From positions 1 to 12,529 of the forward strand of contig CAUCOL010000013.1 in NCBI GenBank assembly GCA_958444395.1: a DNA stretch of 12,529 nucleotides, written 5' to 3'. Within the stretch, counting starts at the first letter, position 1. Each line of letters starts with the position of its first letter. Under the pieces are notes generated by a model, which was given only the letters and a program-made list of their open reading frames with translations, ran no database searches and was not told the origin of the DNA. Positions 7,594-12,529 of this stretch are shown one piece after another. Both the position numbers and the translations under genes were made by a program. The stretch is from an uncultured Lachnospiraceae bacterium (GTDB taxonomy: Bacteria > Bacillota > Clostridia > Lachnospirales > Lachnospiraceae).

Positions 7594-8130
7594 ATGTGTG
7601 ATAGAGCAGAAAGAAAAAGTCCAAGTGCAGGAGAAAACGTATATATTGCACCGACGGCAGTGGTAGTTGGTGATGTAAAGCTGGAGAAGGAAGCGAATGT
7701 ATGGTATCAGGCTGTCGTACGTGCCGATGATGCCCCGATCCACATCGGAGCGCAGTCCAATATTCAGGACAACGTGACATTACATGTCGATGTCGGTTAT
7801 CCTATTGAGATAGGAAAGGGGTGCAGTATCGGACATAACGCTGTGCTGCATGGCTGTAACATTGGCGCTAATACACTGATTGGTATGGGGGCAATTGTAT
7901 TAAATGGTGCCACGATCGGCAAAAACTGTCTGATCGGCGCTGGTGCGCTGGTAACACAGCATAAGACGATTCCGGACAACAGCCTTGTACTTGGCAGTCC
8001 CGGAAAGGTGGTTCGCACATTGACACCGGATGAAATCCGTGAAAATGCCCACAATGCCAGTGCTTACGTGTCCTGTGCGGCAAAACACGCCTCCGGGGTC
8101 TTTGCCGTCCTCTCATCCAATGAGCCGTAA
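7594..8130 (+). CDS. Gamma-class carbonic anhydrase-like hexapeptide-repeat protein
   Basis: A 178-residue left-handed beta-helix protein of the gamma-carbonic anhydrase (CamH/YrdA/PaaY-like) family. The hexapeptide repeat pattern runs from about residue 15 to 130 (for example CSIGHNAVLHGCNIGANTLI). The three zinc or iron ligands of the family are present: His64 in VTLHVD, and His81 and His86 in IGHNAVLHG. Arg43 and Asp45 in VVRADDAP match conserved partners. The His64-His81 spacing is short, as in members that lack the acidic loop of archaeal Cam, so real carbonic anhydrase activity is uncertain and the physiological role is often unknown. It probably forms a trimer. The C-terminal 35 residues are helical in appearance. 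AAGGGAG lies ten bases upstream of the ATG. It is transcribed away from the permease operon. Confidence 0.92.
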   Translation: MCDRAERKSPSAGENVYIAPTAVVVGDVKLEKEANVWYQAVVRADDAPIHIGAQSNIQDNVTLHVDVGYPIEIGKGCSIGHNAVLHGCNIGANTLIGMGAIVLNGATIGKNCLIGAGALVTQHKTIPDNSLVLGSPGKVVRTLTPDEIRENAHNASAYVSCAAKHASGVFAVLSSNEP

Positions 8131-8193
8131 ATGCACCGGTCATAACAGCCTTACAGTCTGATACGCGATATTTATAGAAAGTAAACGCTGTAC

Positions 8194-9363
8194 TTAATGA
8201 AGGTACGGGATGAGGGTGGAAAACAGGGTGGTCAGGCGTGCCTGCCAGGTATGCTCACGGAGTACGAGGTCTTGTCCTGCCTGTGCGATGGTGCGGCGTT
8301 TTGTTTCATGGGTCAGATAATAGGCAGCAAGGGCGGTGAGCTCTTCGGTATCTTCATAGACTGCCAGATGCCGGCCGGGGGTCAGGTAGTCTTCTAATTC
8401 TGTCTGATAGTCAGTCAGCAGGAAGCCTCCGGCACGCAGCACATCCCAGACACGCAGAGAGATACCGCTGCGGATCGTAGGAACAGTCGAGTGCAGATTG
8501 ATGCGGCTGGTATGAAAGATCTGCGGCATTTGTATCTGATAATCGATGGCGGGGTGCACCGTTACGAATAAAAGTTCTGTATCGGTGTCCTCGGTAAAAA
8601 GATGAACGTTGGCAGCCGGTGTCAGCTGTCTGCCCAGCTTTGCAAGTGATTGGAGCATAGCATGACGGCGCAGACTTTCCGACTTAAAGCCGAGGACAGT
8701 GGAAGAAAAAAGCTGGCGGACTGTCGCAAAAGAGTCTTTGCTGCGTTTGTAGTCGACCAGGGATTCCAGCTGGTCACAGACCGGTGCTGTCAGCAGGGCA
8801 TCCAGCATATTGCCACCGGATACTTTTTGCTGTGCCAGGAGGGCACAGTCCAGGTAGCCTGCCAGATAGGGGGGCAGTTTACTGCTGATCCGGTCAAATG
8901 CATTTTTCTGATACAGATTCCCGACGAAAGAAATATCAGGAGCAGGTGCACTCTGAAAAGCCGGCAGCTTTGGATTCACACCCAAAGGCAGGTGCCAGAT
9001 CTGCGATACGCCGTATTTGTGAAATTCTTCGCAGCAGGCGCGGTCAAATGTGAAAATAAAATTTGTATCATAGAAAACGGAACGATGATACATAGCCAGC
9101 AACGAACCATCACAATTCCAGCAGATATATGGTATACCGGTTTCATGACAGGCCTCTGCCAGCACAGGAAAATAATTAATGGAAAAAAGAGCCTGCGGCT
9201 GTTCTTTTTTTAAAACGGTGACTGTCTGCTCCACAAACGAGTCATCCTCCTCTACATTCTCAGGACAAAACGGAAGATAACACAAAGTATGTCCCAGTGC
9301 CTGCAGTGCCTCCTCCACATCTCTCTGATTCCAAGCCCTCCACGAATAAATCATCAAATGCAT
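8194..9363 (-). CDS. DUF3880/CgeB-like family glycosyltransferase
   Basis: A protein of about 390 residues resembling the CgeB / DUF3880 plus Glyco_trans_1_2 group, predicted GT-B sugar transferases acting in the cytoplasm on surface or spore-coat glycans. The N-terminal half has the DUF3880 feel (MHLMIYSWRAWNQRDVEEAL, then a stretch FSINYFPVLAEA and IPYICWNCDG). The C-terminal half carries the acceptor/donor signature INLHSTVPTIRSGISLRVWD followed by VLRAGGFLLTDYQTELEDYL, and ends with the usual IAQAGQDLVLREHTWQAR. The frame extends to a GTG at 9405, but that has no ribosome binding site and runs into the inverted repeat. ATG at 9361-9363 is given as the start. TTG at 9367-9369, six bases after GGAAGG, is a good alternative. 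No neighbouring glycan gene cluster is visible apart from the deacetylase. Its upstream region is the giant palindrome, so its mRNA may carry that hairpin or start within 33 bases. Confidence 0.82.
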   Translation of the reverse strand: MHLMIYSWRAWNQRDVEEALQALGHTLCYLPFCPENVEEDDSFVEQTVTVLKKEQPQALFSINYFPVLAEACHETGIPYICWNCDGSLLAMYHRSVFYDTNFIFTFDRACCEEFHKYGVSQIWHLPLGVNPKLPAFQSAPAPDISFVGNLYQKNAFDRISSKLPPYLAGYLDCALLAQQKVSGGNMLDALLTAPVCDQLESLVDYKRSKDSFATVRQLFSSTVLGFKSESLRRHAMLQSLAKLGRQLTPAANVHLFTEDTDTELLFVTVHPAIDYQIQMPQIFHTSRINLHSTVPTIRSGISLRVWDVLRAGGFLLTDYQTELEDYLTPGRHLAVYEDTEELTALAAYYLTHETKRRTIAQAGQDLVLREHTWQARLTTLFSTLIPYLH

Positions 9364-9395
9364 ACCCAAATCATCCCTTCCAACACACAATCTAT

Positions 9396-9955
9396 ACGAT
9401 TTCACCCGGGACAGTCAGCTCGCGGGTCCGAGCCGTCTGCTGTTCATCGTGGCATCTTTTGATAGATTTTTGCATCAAAGTTCTGGAATGTCTGCAAGTT
9501 ATGGATGAAAAATTGTCGAAGAATACTAGGCTTTCCCAGTTCAGTCTCCGGGCAGAGCGTTACGATGAAATACGTGCGGAAAGTGTGTCTGAACCCCCGT
9601 ACAGGCAGTAACAGCAGAACTTTGAAGGCACACTTTCGTTACTTGCGCTGACGCAGCGGTGCGTAAGACACAGCATCTGATCTGACAGATGCTGTGCCTA
9701 AGCACCGGCGAGCGCAAAGTGCCGTTCAAAGTTCTGACTGATTACTTCCTGCCGGGGGTGAGTTTCGCTTGAAGCACGTAGTTCAAACATCGTAACGCTC
9801 TGCCCGGAGACTTGGGAAAGACGTAAGGTATCAAGACAATTTTTCATCCATCAGCTTGCAGACTATTGTAGGAAGCAAAGCAAAAATCTGCAGATATACG
9901 TTCAGATGAGCAGCAGACGGCTTGGACTCGCGGCAAACGGTACGGGTGAAATCGT
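9396..9955. repeat. Giant 560-nt imperfect palindrome (element copy A), candidate structured RNA or fold-back element
   Basis: Nearly the whole stretch pairs with itself around an apex at 9680-9685. Helices from outside in: 9396-9408/9943-9955 (13 bp), 9421-9448/9905-9932 (28 bp with three G-U), 9464-9473/9880-9889, 9490-9498/9855-9863, 9501-9517/9835-9851 (17 bp perfect), 9531-9538/9813-9820, 9543-9567/9788-9812 (25 bp perfect), 9571-9577/9774-9780, 9593-9598/9754-9759, 9602-9605/9748-9751, 9607-9611/9742-9746, 9615-9626/9725-9736 (12 bp), 9627-9631/9719-9723, 9645-9649/9711-9715, 9657-9662/9702-9707, and an apical 11-bp hairpin 9669-9679/9686-9696. Six T residues (9955-9960) follow the outer stem on the plus strand, as in an intrinsic terminator. 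No protein-coding gene is credible inside. It fills the divergent gap between the glycosyltransferase and the deacetylase. A diverged copy lies at 11338-11675. Confidence 0.92.
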
Positions 9956-10001
9956 TTTTTATTGGGTATTTTAATAGATTTGTAACGATTTTGCAAAGCA
10001 T

Positions 10002-10030
10002 TTGTTACCCTTTTGGGAAAGAGGTATGTT
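10002..10030 (+). promoter_or_regulatory. Probable promoter of the deacetylase gene
   Basis: TTGTTA (10002-10007), a 17-base spacer and TATGTT (10025-10030) predict a start near 10037. An alternative -10 TATGAT lies at 10030-10035. An inverted repeat, GTAAC (9982-9986) with GTTAC (10004-10008), overlaps the -35 box and could be an operator. This is weak evidence. Confidence 0.5.
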
Positions 10031-10101
10031 ATGATAGGTAGCGTGCGAAATATGAGTGAAAGCAAGCACAGGAGATGCCTGTGCGCAGAAATGAGGGGAA
10101 A

Positions 10102-11274
10102 ATGAAAAAGAAAGTAGTTTTATTTGCAGCGTTGACTATGTTAGCAGCAGCGACTGCATTGACGGGATGCCGGAAAGAGGCTTCAAAAAAAGCAACGGCA
10201 GAGCAGCAGGAAAAGATCAAAATCGAAACCGTACGTCTGGCGATGAGCGAGACCAAGAAATTACCGGTGGAGGGGAAAGGTAAGGCAGAGTACAAAAGCA
10301 GTAAAGAAGAGATTGTTTCTGTTTCAAAAGATGGCACAGTGCATGGATTAAAGCATGGCGCAGCAACGATTACCGTGTCCACTGGAGAAGATACATATAA
10401 AGTACCTGTCAAAGTGAAGAAGCGTGGTATGGTATATCCGGCTTTTTCCATGATGAAGGGAGAGCATCTGGATCTCCAGTTCAGCAATGCGGACCAGGTG
10501 AATGGCTGGACATCTGCGGATCCTTCGATCGCGACCGTGTCCCGGACGGGAAAGGTTCAGGCGAAGAAGGTGGGGCATACGACGATCACCGGAAAGAATG
10601 ATACAACAGTTTATACCTGTGATCTGACTGTCACAAAGAAGATTAAGAGTGTGATCTACCTGACCTTTGACGATGGTCCCAACCGTTATTCGACACCAAA
10701 GGTTCTGAATATATTAAAGAAGAACCATGTCCAGGCAACTTTTTTTGAGCTGCGTCCGGCAGGCAATGATTTTGATCTGACAAAGCGTGTGATCGATGAG
10801 GGACATACCCTGGCACTGCATGGCTTCCAGCACAAATATAATATTATCTATCGTTCTGAACACATATACCACCAGAATCTGGATAAACTGCGGAACATGT
10901 TCTTTAAGAAATTTGGTGTATGGCCTACGATCAGCCGGTTCCCTGGCGGCAGCTCCAATACAGTCAGCCGGTATAACCCCGGCATCATGACGAGGCTGAC
11001 CAAGAAACTGGATGGCTGGGGCTATCATTATTTTGACTGGAATGTAGACAGCATGGATGCCGGCGGGGCGAAAACACCGGCGGATACTTTCCGCAATTTC
11101 AAGAATGGTCTCGTAAAGGGACGTGGCAATGTAGTTCTGATGCATGACTTCTACAAGAACGACAAAACGATCAATGCACTTGACAAAATGATCAAATATG
11201 GCAAGAAACACGGCTACACATTCCTTCCGATCACAGCCAGCACAACAGAAGTGCACCATGCAGTAAACAATTAA
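10102..11274 (+). CDS. Lipoprotein polysaccharide deacetylase (NodB) with two Big_2 domains
   Basis: A 390-residue exported protein that probably removes acetyl groups from peptidoglycan or another GlcNAc polymer at the cell surface. The N-terminus is a lipoprotein signal (MKKKVVLFAALTMLAAATAL) with lipobox LTGC and lipidated Cys23. Two bacterial Ig-like (Big_2) repeats follow, about 45-105 and 110-175. The CE4/NodB domain starts near 182: TFDDGP (Asp190, Asp191), the metal-binding pair His240/His244 in HGFQH, RFPGGSSN (Arg279), DWNVDSMD (Asp312-Asp316) and LMHD (His348, Asp349). The second motif has Gly where most members have Ser or Thr (H-S/T-x-x-H). Both His ligands are kept. The ATG at 10102 is chosen because GAGGGG lies just upstream and it begins the signal peptide. 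The ATG at 10075 abuts its AGGAG. The gene is bracketed by the two copies of the palindromic element. Confidence 0.92.
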   Translation: MKKKVVLFAALTMLAAATALTGCRKEASKKATAEQQEKIKIETVRLAMSETKKLPVEGKGKAEYKSSKEEIVSVSKDGTVHGLKHGAATITVSTGEDTYKVPVKVKKRGMVYPAFSMMKGEHLDLQFSNADQVNGWTSADPSIATVSRTGKVQAKKVGHTTITGKNDTTVYTCDLTVTKKIKSVIYLTFDDGPNRYSTPKVLNILKKNHVQATFFELRPAGNDFDLTKRVIDEGHTLALHGFQHKYNIIYRSEHIYHQNLDKLRNMFFKKFGVWPTISRFPGGSSNTVSRYNPGIMTRLTKKLDGWGYHYFDWNVDSMDAGGAKTPADTFRNFKNGLVKGRGNVVLMHDFYKNDKTINALDKMIKYGKKHGYTFLPITASTTEVHHAVNN

Positions 11275-11337
11275 CAAAAACTGTCCTCCACGGCGGCTGT
11301 ATTTCCGACAGATCCTGCCAGCTGTTATAGAATGGGA

Positions 11338-11675
11338 ATAGATTTTTGCATTGAAAACCAAGAAGTCTGTAAAATGATGAATGAAAAATTGTCGCAGAGT
11401 ATTAGACTTTTCCAGGGCAGTCCAACTTCCCGGTATTTGCGATGAATACGTGCAAAGAGTGTGTCTGAACCCCCTTGCAGGCGGGAGCAGCAAAACTTTG
11501 ACGGCACGTTTTCACTACTTACGCTGACGCAGCGGTGCATAAAGGCTCATCACTTAATAAATTAAGTGATGAGCCTTTAAACACCGGCGAGCGTAAAGTG
11601 CCGTTCAACGTTTTGACTGACTTCTGTCTGTCGGGGGTGAGTTTCGCTCGCAGCACGTAATTCAAACATCGCAAT
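11338..11675. repeat. Second, one-sided copy of the palindromic element (copy B)
   Basis: A diverged copy of the element at 9396-9955 in the same orientation. The inner hairpin is complete: 11437-11444/11667-11674, 11447-11453/11653-11659, 11469-11474/11633-11638, 11477-11487/11621-11631 (11 pairs, several G-U), 11488-11490/11617-11619, 11491-11496/11610-11615, 11498-11501/11605-11608, 11502-11507/11598-11603, 11521-11525/11590-11594, 11533-11537/11582-11586, and a perfect 17-bp apex 11541-11557/11562-11578 with loop TAAA. The outer left arm (11338-11434) is homologous to 9462-9560, but its partner arm is absent: the sequence runs straight into the DUF1836 stop codon. It fills the convergent gap between the deacetylase and DUF1836 genes and could end both transcripts. 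Positions 11275-11337 show nothing notable. Confidence 0.88.
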
Positions 11676-11685
11676 CTATGAAGTT

Positions 11686-12288
11686 TTATTTTTTATCTTT
11701 TTTGTTTACGTCATCAATGATATTTTCGATGATTGTTTTCTTGACCCATACGTCAAAGCTGAGCATACAGATAAAAGCAAAGGTGGAAAGCATTTTTTTG
11801 TCGTCTTCATTTTCGACCTCAGTGAACGCTTCCGATGACTTTTTCAGTTTACGGATAATGTCCATCGTCTGCGCATTCATATTTTCCTTCTCGAGATGGA
11901 CGATCTCCTCATAGATATCTTCCAGACTGATCCCGGCATCCTGATGGAAAAATCGTTCATTCAGCGGCTGCAGGATGCTCTGAATATCACTGATCGATAA
12001 AAAGTTCTTCAGATAATAGATATAGATCAGAAGCAGCATATGCTCACTGGAATATTTTTTCTTTTCGGGCGGTGGCAGAAGATTATTCTTCGTATAGTTA
12101 TTGATCATGGTTTTTGTCAGGATCTTATCATCGTCAAACCGCTTGCACGACTGGAGATGCTCATTCATAAAGGTCGTGACCTGATCCATATACAGATCAA
12201 TATTTGGAATCTCCCCCGGATTGATATAATCTATATTCTGCATGCTTCGAATAACCTGAAGCATTTGATTTGTATACTTTTCACGCAT
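11686..12288 (-). CDS. DUF1836 domain-containing protein
   Basis: A 200-residue cytoplasmic protein of the DUF1836 family, common in Firmicutes and of unknown function. The family core is recognisable at about residues 28-110: IPNIDLYMDQVTTFMNEHL, then KILTKTMINNYTKNNLLPPP and the helical stretch HMLLLIYIYYLKNFLSISDI. The 'T-K-x-M-I-N-N-Y' helix followed by a Pro-rich turn resembles a MerR-like winged-helix start, so DNA binding is plausible but unproven. The C-terminal half is charged and helical, ending in a hydrophobic segment (MLSTFAFICMLSFDVWVKKT) and a Lys-rich tail. An in-frame ATG at 12297 abuts its AAGGA. The ATG at 12286-12288 has AAGGA nine bases upstream and is preferred. It has its own strong promoter and is divergent from the gene at the window end. 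Confidence 0.82.
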   Translation of the reverse strand: MREKYTNQMLQVIRSMQNIDYINPGEIPNIDLYMDQVTTFMNEHLQSCKRFDDDKILTKTMINNYTKNNLLPPPEKKKYSSEHMLLLIYIYYLKNFLSISDIQSILQPLNERFFHQDAGISLEDIYEEIVHLEKENMNAQTMDIIRKLKKSSEAFTEVENEDDKKMLSTFAFICMLSFDVWVKKTIIENIIDDVNKKDKK

Positions 12289-12312
12289 ATATTTCATTCC
12301 TTTCGAACATAT

Positions 12313-12341
12313 ATTATAAAGGATTCGCCTCTTTATGGCAA
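12313..12341 (-). promoter_or_regulatory. Sigma-A promoter of the DUF1836 gene
   Basis: On the minus strand TTGCCA (12341-12336) and a consensus TATAAT (12318-12313) are 17 bases apart. The predicted start near 12306 leaves a very short leader carrying the AAGGA ribosome binding site. Confidence 0.82.
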
Positions 12342-12395
12342 CTTTTTTTCATTCTTTCATACAATGATAGTAAAGCGTTTCATGGGAGAAGACAG

Positions 12396-12529
12396 ATGAA
12401 CAGAGCCTATCGTGTCAAACCGGTGAAACATAAGCATCATAAACCGGAGGATACGCATTCGTCACAGAATGCCCCGGTTCTGACCAGAAAGATCTCCGGA
12501 AAACTGAAGGTGCAGGAGGATATTCTTGC
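12396..12529 (+). CDS. Unknown protein, 3' truncated by window edge
   Basis: An open frame starts at ATG 12396 with GGGAG (12384-12388) seven bases upstream and stays open to the window end (44 complete codons). It begins MNRAYRVKPVKHKHHKPEDT and is basic and His/Lys-rich, with no signal peptide or membrane segment in the visible part. I do not recognise the family. A possible -10 (TACAAT, 12360-12365) lies upstream without a clear -35. Divergent orientation to DUF1836 and the good ribosome binding site support a real gene. Confidence 0.65.
   Translation, partial: MNRAYRVKPVKHKHHKPEDTHSSQNAPVLTRKISGKLKVQEDIL

Noticed and set aside
8131..8193. Terminator between the convergent gamma-carbonic-anhydrase and glycosyltransferase genes
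   Set aside because: Only a weak AAGTA/TACTT inverted repeat near 8180-8195 is present, with no T-tract.
9297..9611. Plus-strand open frame of about 100 codons entering the palindrome
   Set aside because: It overlaps the glycosyltransferase N-terminus antisense and the inverted repeat, has no convincing ribosome binding site, and its product resembles no protein family.
9396..9955. Integron attC-like site (imperfect palindrome with bulged bases and variable apex)
   Set aside because: It is several times longer than any attC site, the core GTTRRRY and its complement are not at the ends, and no integrase or cassette array is visible.
9396..11675. Group II intron or retron RNA
   Set aside because: No domain V-type hairpin, no reverse transcriptase frame, and a rod-like rather than multi-domain fold.
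9396..11675. CRISPR array or composite transposon
   Set aside because: There are only two diverged copies about 1.9 kb apart with a gene between them, no short regular repeats, no cas genes and no transposase.

Overview
The window looks like a chromosomal segment from a Clostridia-class Firmicute, most likely a Lachnospiraceae-type gut anaerobe. This is an inference from moderate GC, strong AGGAGG-type ribosome binding sites, a Firmicutes-style 6S RNA, an HD-GYP phosphodiesterase, a DUF1836 protein, a long M29 aminopeptidase and a lipoprotein NodB deacetylase with Big_2 domains. No tRNA, rRNA, CRISPR array, transposase or phage gene was seen.

Layout. Positions 1-1506 hold the 3' part of a sensor histidine kinase. 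Next comes a stand-alone RNA unit with a clear sigma-A promoter, a 6S-like RNA (about 1601-1812) and an intrinsic terminator. A DRE-TIM aldolase-family gene (1985-2959) and an HD-GYP c-di-GMP phosphodiesterase (2999-4075) follow, probably co-transcribed and closed by a large hairpin. Convergent to these, on the minus strand, an EamA/DMT permease (6415-7419) and an M29 aminopeptidase (4237-6348) look like one operon. It is preceded by a roughly 120-nt structured leader and a promoter that overlaps, face to face, the promoter of a gamma-carbonic-anhydrase-like gene (7594-8130, plus strand). A DUF3880/CgeB-like glycosyltransferase (8194-9363) lies on the minus strand. A polysaccharide deacetylase lipoprotein (10102-11274) is on the plus strand, then a DUF1836 gene (11686-12288, minus) and the start of an unknown gene (12396 to the end, plus).

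The most striking content is in the two non-coding stretches around the deacetylase. The first (9396-9955) is one 560-nt imperfect inverted repeat that can fold almost end to end into a single rod. The second (11338-11675) is a diverged copy in the same orientation that keeps the inner hairpin but lacks the outer right arm. Comparing the two by hand shows compensatory base-pair changes in helices, nearly unchanged internal loops, and apical hairpins that are unrelated in sequence but both perfectly self-complementary. This is the pattern of a conserved structured RNA or a fold-back element. I do not recognise it as a named family.

Functional themes are envelope and signalling (histidine kinase, c-di-GMP turnover, glycosyltransferase, glycan deacetylase), amino-acid or peptide handling (M29 peptidase with DMT exporter) and global transcription control (6S RNA). 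No single pathway unites the window.
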